DNA of 64,000 nucleotides from Macrobrachium rosenbergii (GCF_040412425.1 NC_089783.1:39394125-39458124); one strand, 5' to 3'. Shown: positions 27,010-43,735, numbered from the stretch's first letter. A program made the numbers and translations. Notes: generated by a model not told the origin, from the sequence alone.

Positions 27010-27681
27010 CGGTAAGTTTATTCAGACTTGATACCAACTTTTATAGCTCTTGTTTTGGTAATTTTAAATCCAACTTCGTTTCTACCCTTCTCCACAGAGC
27101 ACTCGTCCTTAAGTCGAACTGGAGTCTTTTCCATAATGGAGTTACGTTTTTAATTGACTTTTAAGAATAACTGTTTTCCCGCAAAGGTGGTGTATAGGTA
27201 ATTTAAATTGTACCAACTACTAAAAAAAACATTTCATTACAAAACCAAAAGTTTTAATTGTCCCAAAAATGAAGTTTTACGCAAGCTTTCCATTTATCAT
27301 GACCTCAAATTTCATAAAACGTTCACACAAATTATTCAAGAACATTTTTATGCCACTGACGTTAATTTAATCCCCAATTCACCATCGGTTCACCCTTTAA
27401 AACTAAAGAGCGATTACCACCTGATATGTCCTCTGGTGTTGTTTATAAGTATACTTGACCTGAATGTCAAACAGGGACCTTTGTGGGATCCACCAGCAAA
27501 CTCCTTAAGGTGCGGAAACCACTCCAAAATTTGTAAAACACGTATCGATAATACAGACTTCTCCATTTCAGGCCATACCACCAACCCCCAAGACCTTGTT
27601 ATTCCACAATCACTTTTTATTCAACAACTTGTTCCGTCTTTAAACACACATACGTCCTCCTCCCCTCTGTATTTGTCTTGA
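27010..27681 (+). pseudogene. PLE-3 thumb and GIY-YIG endonuclease, frameshifted
   Basis: In order: TNFYSSCFGNFKSNF and TLLHRALVLKSNWSLFHNG (27030-27135, thumb region), LPPDMSSGVVYKYTCPEC then GTFVGSTSKLLKVR (about 27419-27505; 'VVY' and 'FVG' correspond to the GIY and YIG halves), then in another frame KICKTRIDNTDFSISGHTTN and SLFIQQLVPSLNTHTSS (27525-27660), the conserved PLE C-terminus, ending at a stop at 27679-27681. A frameshift near 27500-27515 separates the catalytic Arg region from the C-terminus, so it is inactive. Confidence 0.8.
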
Positions 27682-27936
27682 CTTGTGTTTTTTCTGTTTA
27701 TGTTTACGTTTAGTTTAACGCTGTCACTCCTCTAGGTCGGTTCTTAATCTTCTGTATTATAACTCTGTTCACTGCTATTTTCATTTTTAGTTTGTAAAGA
27801 TTTTTTTAAATTGTGTTCATTCCTTTAATTTTAATGTTGTGTATATTTCTTAAATTTTCTAAGAATAATTTTTGCCTTTTAAATTCTTAATTTTTAGTTT
27901 TCACAATTTTACAAGGAATGTTGTTTCAATTTAACA

Positions 27937-27976
27937 GCCCTGATGATGTAATTAAATGGACAATTACGAAACGTTG
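27937..27976 (+). ncRNA. Candidate hammerhead ribozyme core in PLE-3 3' UTR
   Basis: CTGATGA (27940-27946), one extra T, then a 6-bp stem GTAATT/AATTAC (27948-27953 and 27962-27967) with an 8-nt loop, then GAAA (27968-27971) followed by the self-complementary AACGTT. CTGANGA, stem II and GAAA are the conserved hammerhead core, and PLE terminal regions are known to encode hammerheads. Caveats: the T before stem II is a bulge relative to the canonical core, and helix III would be very short, so cleavage may need a dimer or may not occur. Confidence 0.5.
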
Positions 27977-27983
27977 GCATAAA

Positions 27984-28889
<906 letters not shown>

Positions 28890-28929
<40 letters not shown>
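28890..28929. repeat. (TC)n microsatellite
   Basis: About 20 TC units after a T-run. Confidence 0.96.
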
Positions 28930-28932
<3 letters not shown>

Positions 28933-29419
28933 TATCGACCTATCTCCAGAGGTTATACAGATATTAATTGTACCTTATTGAAACATCAAACACATTTTAC
29001 CACTCCAAGAAAGAGGAAGAAAAATAGAATAATATAATTCCAACTTAAATTAAAGGATAACTTCAACAGATATCAAAGGTTCTGAGAAATTTCATGAAAG
29101 ATGCTCACATCATTTGGTTACACTAAAAGCAAAAAGCATAATTTATATTAAAGCATTAAAAGTACTTGATTTCGGTAAATATATTATTGTGCTAACACAA
29201 CTATTATCGGGCAAAATAATCTCAAACGAAAATAAAATAAAACACAAGACTTCTCGTACGGAAGACTTGACTATGAGCGAAAAAATTCCTTCGCGACTTT
29301 TCAGTAAGCAAAAAAAAAAAAAAAAAAAAATACTGTTATATATAAGCTGCAATTTTATAAGCATAGAACTTGCAATTTGCATAATCTATACCCTGGCACT
29401 TAAGTGAGGTGTCCAGATC
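28930..29419. other. Unassigned DNA with an A-run
   Basis: An A-run of about 20 lies at 29310-29330. The 97-codon plus frame across it (29114-29407) has no recognised motif and reads through the A-run as poly-Lys. Confidence 0.4.
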
Positions 29420-29805
<386 letters not shown>

Positions 29806-30191
29806 TCTTAGACAGTTGTAGTGTGCAAAATTAAAATTGCCAGTTCCATATAATACATTTGAATGCCTCCCTGCCTTGCATTTTGTTGAAGTGCTAAACA
29901 AGCATAAAATCAAATGAAGATCCCAAAATCCATTATTCTTCATAATACTACGATTTAACTACCGTTCCTTAGGAACCAGATTGAAGGTGACATTTCGCTG
30001 TAAAAAGAAAATTGCAAATCTATTCTTTAACACCTCAAGAGGACGTCTGAGGAAGACAGGACTGTCTCAAATAGCAATATTCACCATGAATTATATTTTT
30101 TTTTTCACAACTCGAATCTGCGTATGAACAAGTGCATAGTAGGCAGGAAGCATAGTTTAGAATTACGTCTTAGGTGAGGGTTGCATTGTGG
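29806..30191. other. Unassigned DNA
   Basis: No recognisable gene or repeat. Confidence 0.4.
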
Positions 30192-31318
<1,127 letters not shown>

Positions 31319-31326
31319 ATTTAGAC

Positions 31327-31534
31327 CAGTGGTAACAAAGTGGGTTGTACACCCCAACGTGGGGGGAGGGGGGAATTTGATTTTGAAGGGGGCAATTCGA
31401 GAATGTTAATACCAAGTTAATGGCATTTTAGGCTTCCTCAATGTGAATATAAGAATTATATATCACCACAGGGGGCATCAGGATTTTAGAGGTGATTAGG
31501 TGGTGCATGGCCAAAAAAAGGTTGGGAACCACTG
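31327..31534. mobile_element. hAT-type MITE with 8-bp target-site duplication
   Basis: Left end CAGTGGTAACAAAGTGGG and right end GGTTGGGAACCACTG share the inverted terminus CAGTGGT/ACCACTG. It is flanked by ATTTAGAC (31319-31326) and GTTTAGAC (31535-31542), 7 of 8 identical, the duplication length expected of hAT elements. The interior is about 200 bp with G-runs; no transposase. Confidence 0.85.
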
Positions 31535-31542
31535 GTTTAGAC

Positions 31543-33294
31543 GTTTCATACAAGTTCAGAAATAGACTCCACGGGATATGACACACCTTCCTTAGTAAAC
31601 ATTATTATATGTTTTCTGTTCCCTTTCCCTGCCTTTTTCCCTTCACTTAAAATCTTCTTGTTCGAACTGATGCCTTATATCCAAGTATTCTGTCTGTAAC
31701 CTGAATCTTTATTTAGCCTTCTTTTTCTTTCATCTTTGTATCCACATTTCAGTTCCTTTAAATCCATTGTTTATCCCCTTGTCATGCCTCACTCTTTCAA
31801 TTTACTTTCTATGGTACAATGTTTTCCACTGAGAAGATGACACAAAATAACGAAGAGATATCAAAATATCTAAATGTTTAATTGTTTGATTTGGCGGGCA
31901 CTTTCCCTTTGTGGGGGTAATACCTAAATCCCAAAGACTATTTCACGTAGGAACGTGAATACTAGTTTGGAACGTTGATCTTTAGTTAAAAAAAAAATAA
32001 AAAATAAAGCAGAGTATTATTAGTGTTATGATTAACATAACAGCTTCATAACTCTTGCGTGGTTTGTAATTCTATTTCTGCTTGATACTATAAACTACAA
32101 GAACTTAGATGCCCTAAACTAACCTAAACTAACAACTTTCTAATTAAAACATTAAGACAGGGAACTTGCTTCCAATAGAAAATGGTTAACATCTTCCTGG
32201 GAACGATCCGAAATTTTCTTGAATAGAAACAACGAAAAACAGTTGAGCACAAACTCACTCAAATGAGCAAACAAACACACAGCCATCGTTGTGAACTGAT
32301 CAGCAATGTCATGCAAGGTCTGCCACCTCCCTTTGTCGCCACTCTAAGTGTCAGTAAGTTGTATATATGAGGAAGAGAATGATGAATTCTGTTCATCAAG
32401 CAGAATGGTATCCATTAATTCTTGAATGATCGTCATAAGTCTAATAAAATAACCGAGTGGATATGTAAGCAGTAAAATCTTTTCTTAAGATTTTATATAC
32501 AAGAGATTCATTAAATCAGACCCGTAGGTCAGACATGAAGTATTTATTGCAGGTGAAGAGAAAGAAACTTTTTAAGAAATATGTTAATGTTTAATCAGAA
32601 GAATCGTGTTGCAATAAGGATTCAGAATTATTAAACATGATTGATCTGCTAGAAAAACATCCCTCCAGTGATATCATTTAAGGAAAGAGGATATTTTATG
32701 TACTGTGCATGCAATATTGTCTTAAAAATAAGGTTCGGTTTAGAGAGATAATGTTACAAGCAGTTGTTTTTCTTTGACCTCATCAGGTCAACATTAAATT
32801 TCTTTTTGACTTTCAAGCAGTGCTGGATAAATCGTGGAGGTAAATGACAATATACCTGAGCATATATGATACATGGTGAAAGACACATGCTCTCAAAAGG
32901 GAACGAGTAGTTTTGTTGCAAATGGTTTTTCTGTGGAACAAAACACATTATTCATATTTCAAGAAAGATAGGAATTATGATTGCCATTATTTCATCATAG
33001 CTGGAGTATAAGACTCGCCACACTAAGTGTATCAGGCGTGTGGATTATGCTAAGTAGTTGGAGGCAAAATCATGATCACATTAAAAAGATGTGATTCGAA
33101 AACTTCTTTACCAAAAGCAAAGGATTCAAGAACAAGTCGACTAAAAAATAAATGCTAGAGCTTGTTTTGCCACTGTAAATGGAAGAAAGATTTTCAGTAG
33201 GCGTTTTTCTATTACTATGTTCATTAGCATCCGGATTATTCTCAGACAAAGCCCAAGCCTTGGAAAATGTAGACTCAAGAACGGCACTGTCTAC

Positions 33295-33296
<2 letters not shown>
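31543..33296. other. Unassigned DNA
   Basis: The longest stretch without microsatellites or recognised mobile elements. No domain or exon structure is visible. A frame starting at 33179 has a signal-peptide-like beginning (VGVFLLLCSLASGLFS) but runs straight into the AAT tract as poly-Ile, so it is not called as a gene. Confidence 0.4.

Positions 33297-33366
<70 letters not shown>
33297..33366. repeat. (AAT)n microsatellite
   Basis: About 23 AAT units; the SINE tail motif seen beside other triplet tracts is not evident here. Confidence 0.97.
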
Positions 33367-33369
<3 letters not shown>

Positions 33370-33516
33370 TACCTAAATTAAGTTCGTGTTTGCCAGAGGT
33401 ATTTTACTAATGTCTCATATTCATAGAATGGTCAACACTGCGAAATCATAACAATAACATGGCATTATTGATGACTGCAAGACAGTAAAAGCAATACATT
33501 CACACTCACATTGCAT

Positions 33517-34092
<576 letters not shown>

Positions 34093-34107
34093 TTCAACAA
34101 TATACTC

Positions 34108-34409
34108 CCCGTAGGAGGTAGGGCCGCCAGTGCACCTCATGCGGTGCACTGTAGGCATTACTTTAGGTTCTTTGCAGCGTGCCCTCGGCCCCTAGCTGCA
34201 TCCCCTTTCATTCCTTTTACTGTACCTCCTTTCATATTCGCTTTCTTCCATCTTACCTTCCACCCTCTCCTAACGAGTGATTCATAGTGCAACTGCGAGG
34301 GTTTCTGTTACATCTTTCAAACCTTTTACTGTTAATTTCTATTTCAGCGCTGAATGACCTCATAGGTCCCAGTGCTTGGCCTTTGGCCTAAATTCTATAT
34401 TCAACACAG
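34108..34409 (+). repeat. Family B SINE-like element with target-site duplication
   Basis: Complete copy with the palindromic hairpin AGTGCACC...GGTGCACT (34129-34150), then AGCGCTGAATGACCTCATAG and TTGGCCTTTGGCCTAAATTC. It is flanked by a 15-bp direct repeat, TTCAACAATATACTC at 34093-34107 and TTCAACAACGTACTC at 34410-34424 (13/15 identical). Confidence 0.87.
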
Positions 34410-34424
34410 TTCAACAACGTACTC

Positions 34425-35261
34425 AGCCAGGTTAAATTTTCATGAACCTAACGTTTGTCAGATTTAACCTGGGTACGATAATATTCGAAAGAGAATTTGC
34501 TCACATATCCTTGACGGAATTAAAATGGAAGCGATGCTCTTGGATATGGATAAGAATTGACTGAACTGTGGTAAAAATCAGAAGCTACAGACCAGAATGT
34601 TATACATATTCTTTTCTCGTGTTTTATCTTCTGTGTTGTATTCTAAAAGTAATAAAGTTTGTTCTTACTAAAAAATATACTGCTTGTTTTGAGGGATTAA
34701 AAGATTATCTTGGCATTATGAAGAAATTACTCAATATCGCACGGAGATTTAGTAAAAAAATAAAATGGTATGCTGTAGCACCCTCATTATTTACTATTGT
34801 TAATCAAATATATTTACCATGAAAATAATTTTAATTTTTTTTGTATGAGGGATTATGATTGCGCAGCCTCTTAATAACAGGGAATAAATAGATTGTCTCT
34901 TTTTCTTTTCTTTTTTTACTTAGCTTTGTTCATTCAACTTTTCAGTCCACAACCGAAATGAAAATTCGTAGATTATGTCGGGGACAAAATATTATACAGT
35001 GATATACTGTATTCCGGAATTTCACACATTTCTGTTGACATATGAATGACAGGAAATCCGACCTCATAGACAGAGAAAGAGAGGGAAATAAAGGGTGAAA
35101 ACAGCCGCAAGGAACACAGAGGAAATATAAATTTACTACGAATATATTGTCGAAAAATGTTTATGAACAGGAATTCTAGAATTCAACCAAGACTAAGAAA
35201 ATATGGCTGGGACAATGGCTTTTGTCTTTCTCATGGTAAATAAAAATACTCTTTGTATTAT

Positions 35262-35263
<2 letters not shown>
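34425..35263. other. Unassigned DNA
   Basis: No recognisable gene; an 84-codon plus frame at 34568-34822 lacks motifs. Confidence 0.4.
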
Positions 35264-35303
<40 letters not shown>

Positions 35304-35376
35304 GGGCAGGCAAACAGTCAAACGTAAGAAGAAGGACGTACGACCGACAAGAGAGAGTGGGCCAGGGAATTAAAAA

Positions 35377-35451
<75 letters not shown>

Positions 35452-35523
35452 GGGCAGGCAAACAGTCAAACGTAAGAAAAAGGACCTACGACTGATAAGA
35501 GAGAGTGGGCCAGGGAATGAGGA

Positions 35524-35598
<75 letters not shown>
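35264..35598. repeat. VNTR of (GA)n plus ~80-bp spacer
   Basis: GA tracts at 35264-35300, 35381-35448 and 35529-35598 are separated by two nearly identical spacers containing GGAAGGGCAGGCAAACAGTC and GAGAGTGGGCCAGGGAAT. Arg-Glu and Leu-Ser open frames across it are artefacts of the GA tracts. Confidence 0.95.
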
Positions 35599-35601
<3 letters not shown>

Positions 35602-35839
35602 TTAGTTCCAAGAGAGTGGGAATGTATTTCAGTCATGGAGCGGAGTTTTTGCACTTTCATAAGCGAGCGCTTATGCATCACTCAAGGAAGGAAGGAAGGA
35701 AGTCTTAAAGTGGAGGACCTTCGTATTCAAGGCGTTGCATAAACGGAATAGCCAAGAAAGCGAGACGTGGTATGAATACATACAATGTGTTTTATTTTCC
35801 TAATGATACATTTGTAGGCTTTGAGGACAAACTAGATAA

Positions 35840-35855
35840 GAGAGAGAGAGAGAGA

Positions 35856-35886
<31 letters not shown>
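35840..35886. repeat. (GA)n microsatellite
   Basis: GA with one GT interruption, ending in a short GT run. Confidence 0.93.
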
Positions 35887-36107
35887 TGTGTGTATACACA
35901 TAGTAAGAGATTATTCCCGCAGTGCTTATGAAGTGCTTATGGATGAATAGGAATGTATATTGCCAAAGATATCTCAGTCCTTGAAAGTTTGCGAATCAAG
36001 GATGGTGAAGTCAAAGTGCATATATGTTGTCTCTTAAGTTTTTGTGGCAAATATGGATATAAAAGAGTACGCTTTGATTAAGGGGTAAATGGATGGTCAC
36101 CTAACTT

Positions 36108-36113
<6 letters not shown>

Positions 36114-36202
<89 letters not shown>
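36114..36202. repeat. (TA)n microsatellite
   Basis: About 44 TA units. Confidence 0.98.
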
Positions 36203-36206
<4 letters not shown>

Positions 36207-36768
36207 CATAAATACTAAATACATCTGTTGTATCGTCAATATACGCAAGAGTGACATGAAGATGTATATCTCCAGAACCATTAGTACGTTCCTGGACACT
36301 ATATTTAAACCCTAATACTTCTATTGTAGCCTACAATTTTTAGATCGTCTGGTACACGGAAATAGTAATGGGTTGTTAGTGTTGACAGAAAACCTACCTG
36401 TACATTTTCCCATGTTCATCTTTAGTTTTGCCAAAACAGAGACGCAAGTTTAGAAAATAATTCTAACAAATTCAGTTTGCACACCTGACTCTACAGCAGA
36501 TTTCCATTCTCTCGCGTCACTGGACCAAAATTCCTTAAAGGTGAAATTCCTACCAAAATCACACCAGGATTATCCTTCACAAGGTAAGCCCTTCCCGTGC
36601 CTTCAGAAAATCTCATACAATCTGGATGAAAATTTGCGAAAAGCATTTCCCCAAAGGACATATAAAGATGAAAAGGGAGCGAAATGTGGCATTGGAAGAA
36701 AATCCGTTGCTGAAAAAAGAGAAAATGAGAAAATCCTTTTTTTTTACTTTTGTCTTGCTCACTGTGTC
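36203..36768. other. Unassigned DNA
   Basis: No gene recognised; two overlapping 78-79 codon plus frames (36541-36865) are Lys/Glu-rich with no motif, and the second runs into family A. Confidence 0.4.
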
Positions 36769-37130
36769 TCCAAGTAAAAGAAAACTATTAAGACGGCTTG
36801 TCTGTCCGTCCGCACTTTTTCTATCCGCCCTCAGATCTCAAAAACTACTGGGGCTAGAGGGCTGAAAACTGGTATGCTTATCATCCACCCTCCTATCATC
36901 AATTATACCAAATTGCAGCCCTCTAGCCTCAGTAGTTTTTATTTTATTGAAGATTAAGGTTAGCCATGGATCATGCGCCTGGCGGCGCTTTCCAGAGGCG
37001 TCGCCGACGCACCTCCACTCGACTGCATCTGGGGAGCAACTGAGCGTAGCTGAGAGTTTCATACAGCATTATACGCTGTACAGAAAGCTCGAGTGCGCCG
37101 AAGAAACTTCGGCGCATTTTTTCCTTGTTT
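36769..37130 (+). repeat. Family A multi-hairpin element
   Basis: Lacks the first few terminal bases (starts AAGTAAAAGAAAACTATTAA) but has both arms of the central hairpin, with TTGCAGCCCTCTAGCCTCAG intact on the right. It ends TACAGAAAGCTCGAGTGCGCC with a perfect CGCCGAAGAAACTTCGGCG hairpin. A GC-richer variant replaces the usual middle (36977-37040). Confidence 0.87.
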
Positions 37131-37352
37131 TTTTCGTCTGTACACAGATAGCAAAACAGTTATAAAAGTTAATTGAAAATGGAGAGAGGAGGGACATAAG
37201 GTACTATCCTGTTAAGATAAAAACCTTACATTAACAACTACTGATGTAATAACTATTAATTAATGATAATAGTGAATCCCCAAAGGAAACATACACAAAA
37301 TAAGTAACAGATTTTGTAGATGATGAATTACAATTAATAATTTACACACGTG

Positions 37353-37597
<245 letters not shown>

Positions 37598-38301
37598 ACA
37601 TATATATGATTGCTGACTATAAGACATTACAAGTATCGCCCTTTGTTCGAAGTTCACACCCTTCCTGGTTAAATGAGATTATGGTGAATCGAGAACATTT
37701 CGTCTTATAACCGGGTTAAATGAAATTGGCTAATCATTTTAGAGGTAATCGATTCAAAGAAAAATTTTGTTCTGCTTTGGTTGTGGTACTGTAGGACCGA
37801 AAAATGAGATATTTTTATCTACTACGAAACGAAAACATAATAATGATAGAATAAACGCTTATAGAGAGGGCATAAAAAAAGCACAGATTATTCTTCTCAA
37901 TAAATAAACAAATAAATAAATAGAACGCAGAGTACTAAGCTTCAGGAGGGAATTTTAACAGAATAACATTGAATAAAACTGAAACCCGGATGCAACTTGC
38001 AGAGAAGCACTACATGTCGCTTTGGCCCTAATACAAAGAACATGTCAAAAAAATAAATCTAATAAAAAGGAAAACAATATAATTACAACGCTTCTCAAAA
38101 CTTATCATCAGAAGTTCGGCGTTTTTAAAGAATTATTTGTTTCTTTGGGAACCACTAAGTCTCGTTTCATCTCGAAGTTAGGAGGTAATTCCTTGTCCGT
38201 TGCGGTAAAATTACGATGATTTATTCAAGTGGGGGATCCTTGCCTGGATATTAAACCGGAGTTATTGACAAGAGAGGGTAATGTATTAGGGGAAAAGATG
38301 C

Positions 38302-38302
<1 letters not shown>
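37598..38302. other. Unassigned DNA
   Basis: No recognisable gene or repeat; a short (AAAT) run lies near 37900-37922. Confidence 0.4.

Positions 38303-38364
<62 letters not shown>
38303..38364. repeat. (GA)n microsatellite
   Basis: About 31 GA units. Confidence 0.98.
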
Positions 38365-38368
<4 letters not shown>

Positions 38369-39233
38369 CAAGTCACCAGGGACATTGCTGTGGAAATTAT
38401 TAGTTCAGTGACATCTGACTGAGTATTTCTTAATTTGGGAGAAATTATTTACCAACTTTGTCGGCATTACAGTATCTATGTGTACTTCAGAGTCTTGTAT
38501 TTGGTAAATATGTGGTCTAAGTCACTGTCTATCTTTTTCCTAAACAAGGTATAATTTCAAATCCTGACGCGAACGAAGCACTTATCAGTTGTGATTCCCC
38601 TTACAACTATGAGAAATTCATACCGGCGAAAGGTCGCTGTAAATTATATAAAGATGATTTCGTAAAAGGTATGGAAGGGTTATGTAACAAAATTTCAATT
38701 CAGTCCAAAATTAGGTTACGCTTGATTTAAAAAAAAATTAAAACTTCTGGTTTTAGGAAATACTGGCACTAATACCCATGATGCATGCTGATGAGAGAGA
38801 TTTCATCAAAACTAACGTTATAAGTAACGAAGCCCGATAGGTACACAAGTCAAAAATTATTCTTAAAAGAAATAACCCTTTCTCTGCTGTTCCACCATGA
38901 CCTTATATTATTTTTCCGAGAAACGCAAAATGTCACAAAAAATGTTATTTGGAGTTATTTTGAGGCTCCAAAATGAAATGACCTAATCAGATCTTTGTAA
39001 AATTGGTTTATTTTGTCCATTCCTTTCTATTTATTTATTTATTTATCACCTTTCCCTATAACTTGTCTCTCTCTCTCTCTCCAAGCTGATTTCCTCTTGG
39101 AGCCCTCTTGTGTTCATAGTCTGTTGACTCTATCCAAATGGGTTGAGATTTTAGGAAAGAAACAAAGTAGGTATTGTTGGGAAAAAACTGTCAATTTTTT
39201 TCAGAAATGGTTGTTATTCAATGTACCGATAAA
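38365..39233. other. Unassigned DNA
   Basis: No recognisable gene or repeat. Confidence 0.4.
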
Positions 39234-39834
<601 letters not shown>

Positions 39835-39889
39835 CTAAAGTAGCTTTCACTATTACATAATTTTGAACTCTTGAAAAGGGCAAATAAAC

Positions 39890-39892
<3 letters not shown>

Positions 39893-39980
<88 letters not shown>
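39893..39980. repeat. (CTGT)n(CT)n(CA)n compound microsatellite
   Basis: About 7 CTGT units, about 26 CT units and about 5 CA units in direct succession. Confidence 0.96.
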
Positions 39981-39981
<1 letters not shown>

Positions 39982-40180
39982 GTGGACGTTTCTCAGCTCT
40001 ACGGCAAAATCAAACAGCCACTCAACGTTTATGATTGACTTGACATTAACGCAACCGTTGAACCAATATTACCATGAAAGTTTTCCTCAAAAAGTTAATA
40101 GTAAGTACAAATATTTATTTTCTATGAGATAAATACCCCATTACAGGTGTCATGTTCGATAATAATTTCCTGCTAAAACG

Positions 40181-40184
<4 letters not shown>

Positions 40185-40252
<68 letters not shown>
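40185..40252. repeat. (CT)n microsatellite
   Basis: About 34 CT units. Confidence 0.98.
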
Positions 40253-40255
<3 letters not shown>

Positions 40256-40304
40256 GTGTAACATGAAACTCAATTCATCATCATCTATCATAAGATTCAC
40301 ACCG

Positions 40305-40914
<610 letters not shown>

Positions 40915-41305
40915 ATTTTTCTAAAAAGAAAACTATTGTGCCGGCTTTTTCTGTCCGTCCGCCCTTTTTCTGTCCGCCCTCAGATCTTAACAACTACTGG
41001 GGTTAAAGGGGTGCAAATTGATATGTTGATCATCCACCCTCCAATCATCAAACATATCAGAGTGCAACCCTCTAGCCTCAGTAGTTTTTATTTTATTTAA
41101 GGTTAAAGTTAGCCATAATCGTACGTCTGGCAATGCTATAGGACAGGCCACCACCGGGCCGTGGTTAAAGTTTCATGGGCAGCGGCTCATACAACATTAC
41201 ACCGGGACCACAGAAAGATAGATCTGTCTCCTGTGGCCTGGACTATACGCTGTGCAGAAAACTCGATTGCACCGAAGAAACTTCGGGGCATTTTTAACCT
41301 GTTTT
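40915..41305 (+). repeat. Family A multi-hairpin element
   Basis: CTAAAAAGAAAACTATTGTG at the start, the GTCCGTCCGCCCTTTTTCTG block, both central arms with some mismatches, CACCACCGGGCCGTGG, the AAAGATAGATCTGTC hairpin, and TGTGCAGAAAACTCGATTGC with the terminal hairpin GAAGAAACTTC. Confidence 0.87.
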
Positions 41306-42032
41306 TATTTTGTCCGCTCTAATAGAACAAATATCCGTTCTTCGATGCTAGTAAAACATCCGAACTTCCTCATCAATATCAAGAAATATGTAAACTGGAA
41401 GTCGATCATTTAGAATACAATTGATATACTAATTTGAAATGTGTTCGATATACACAGGGGAATATTAGATGCTCCGATGTTCCAACGAAACTTGGAGAAC
41501 CAATGTCTTTATGGTAGCTTTCATGCCAGGCGTAAAATTACTTTAATGTTTTTATTGAATTTTGAACATTTGATTTCAAATTCTTCCAATCCGTTTTTTT
41601 CTTCAGATTGTATGTTAAGAAAATAACAATGATTTTGAACATAGTGAAAATTATTTAAAAATCCTGGCTATCAAGTAAAATGAACCTGCAAGTACTCTAT
41701 ATACGTCGTTGAACATCTAAATATTTTGAATGGGTAGGGGACGACCGGAAGACTAAAAAATATAAGTAAATAAAAGAATGAAAGTAGAATGTACCGGGGG
41801 GTATGTTATCTGGTGTTTCTCTTCCATTATCCACACATGCACAGATATGCAAACTCACCCTCTCTCTCAGTCCCAAGTTCCACAGGCGTACAAATGTATA
41901 AAATTGATGAAGAAAGTATAAATGGCTGAGTGTAACCCTGAGACGACGCAATATCCTTGCACCCCAGCATTGAGTGCTTTTTTGGTATATGTAATTTCTT
42001 TTTCCTATTCACGGCCTTCTTTAAGGTTTATA

Positions 42033-42035
<3 letters not shown>
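41306..42035. other. Unassigned DNA
   Basis: No gene recognised; the minus frames near 41697-42012 are unremarkable. Confidence 0.4.

Positions 42036-42086
<51 letters not shown>
42036..42086. repeat. (CT)n microsatellite
   Basis: CT with one TTCT interruption near 42052. Confidence 0.95.
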
Positions 42087-42088
<2 letters not shown>

Positions 42089-42299
42089 CATGTTTTTCAT
42101 CTTCAACGGTAATTTTCTACCTCGACTCCTGAACTTTCACTAGTCAATGAATTTTTTGGATTTGAAGAGATCCTCCTGTAAGTTTTAAGTACATTTGGGA
42201 AATAAAATCCTGGCTATAGACTACTTACTAGATGCCACAGCACCAGGATGGTAGTTTGAAGAGGTTTGGAGTGGCTGGAAGGTTTAATTAATTATACTT

Positions 42300-42496
42300 C
42301 TAAACTAAAGTCAATTAAACAGCAACTTGATTCCATTCATTTCTAGGCCTTTACATTCCTCCCTTATTGCCCCAAGTTCAAATCAAATAAACCAGCCACT
42401 TGACTATTATTATCTAAATAGAATCAAGTTGCTGCTTTGGCTGATTTTAGTTTTAGGCAATAAGGATGGAAGACATAGGCCTAGAATTTATTTGAA
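42300..42496. repeat. Rearranged inverted repeat
   Basis: ACTAAAGTCAATTAA...CAGCAACTTGATTC (42305-42335) is inverted at 42421-42457 (GAATCAAGTTGCTGC...TTTTAGTTTTA). A second block, TTCTAGGCCT...CCTTATTGCC (about 42342-42372), is inverted at 42458-42489 but in swapped order. It is a scrambled snapback. Confidence 0.7.
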
Positions 42497-42677
42497 CCAG
42501 TAGTCAGTATCACAACACGGTCTTGAATCCACAGTTTACTAAGAACAATGAAATCAAGTAAAACGGGAATTTTATCAAAGAAACTAAATGAGCTTCCAGA
42601 AAAAGAATTAGATCATATCAACAGTGTAATAATATGCAAAGTAAGGAAGACTCCAGTGAATCCTAGTACCAGCTCCT

Positions 42678-42678
<1 letters not shown>

Positions 42679-42718
<40 letters not shown>
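42679..42718. repeat. (GA)n microsatellite
   Basis: About 20 GA units. Confidence 0.97.
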
Positions 42719-42721
<3 letters not shown>

Positions 42722-42818
42722 TTCAAATTAAGAATTTACAGCCCACGCACACTATCATACTAATACAATGATAATAAACATTTGACAAGCTGTTCTATCA
42801 AAATTTAATCATGTCTGG

Positions 42819-42820
<2 letters not shown>

Positions 42821-42888
<68 letters not shown>

Positions 42889-42970
42889 TAGAAGATGAAC
42901 TTATATGGAAAAAGTCCACAGGAGCCATTGACTTGAAATTCAAGACTCCAAAGAACATGGTGTATATGTC
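42821..42970 (-). repeat. SINE 3' tail with (ATT)n
   Basis: (ATT)22 followed by AGAAGATGAAC, GTCCACAGGAGCCATTGACT and TGAAATTCAAGACTCCA, the reverse complement of the SINE tail at 51.4 kb and parallel to the copy at 17.1 kb. Confidence 0.82.
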
Positions 42971-43648
42971 AAGCATTTAGAATGAAAGTTTTCAAAAAGC
43001 CAAAGAGCATCCAGGAAAGATGGTGTTGTGTTAGATTTCTCCGGAATTTTAAAACGACCAGGATATACAATCAACTGCTTTTCATTAATTTTCCCTAACT
43101 AATTAAAAAACCGAGGAGAATTTTCCATAACAACGCAGATTTAACAAGATGTTAGGCTTACAGATTTCCCAGGAGAAGTTGGTGCCTAATTCGGGGATGC
43201 TGTCTCATATTTTTGTAATAACCTAGGACATTTTCATATCTACACTTCGTTTTCATTAAACAGCATCTTATCACTACCTACTTGAATGCAAATGAAAGTT
43301 TATATTGCGTTCGTTCCATTAACAATTTCGTCATACAGTTGATTCTAAAACAATTGTATATTTCCGTGTAAGAAACATACAACGACGTGTTTATAACAAT
43401 CTTCAATAAAATATCTGGAACAAGGCAAACGCTTTCTCTCTCTTGCCTCTTGTATCAAATTTAAAGGGAAATGAATATGATATTAAGTTCTAAACAGTAT
43501 ATAAAGATTGGGTGTGTGTTGGTGCTCGAGTAAGTAAAATAACCGGGTTCATCTTGTAAAATATTTGAAACAGGGTGACAAGAATTTGATGTTGTATTCT
43601 AAATCAAATAGTAATGAATTTATAATATATACATATTTATATATGCAC

Positions 43649-43652
<4 letters not shown>
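42971..43652. other. Unassigned DNA
   Basis: No recognisable gene or repeat. Confidence 0.4.

Positions 43653-43730
<78 letters not shown>
43653..43730. repeat. (TA)n microsatellite
   Basis: About 39 TA units. Confidence 0.97.

Positions 43731-43735
<5 letters not shown>

Noticed and set aside
33179..33376. Secreted-protein start with signal-peptide-like residues
   Set aside because: The hydrophobic start is followed within about 40 codons by poly-Ile from the AAT tract; no splice donor or domain supports a gene.
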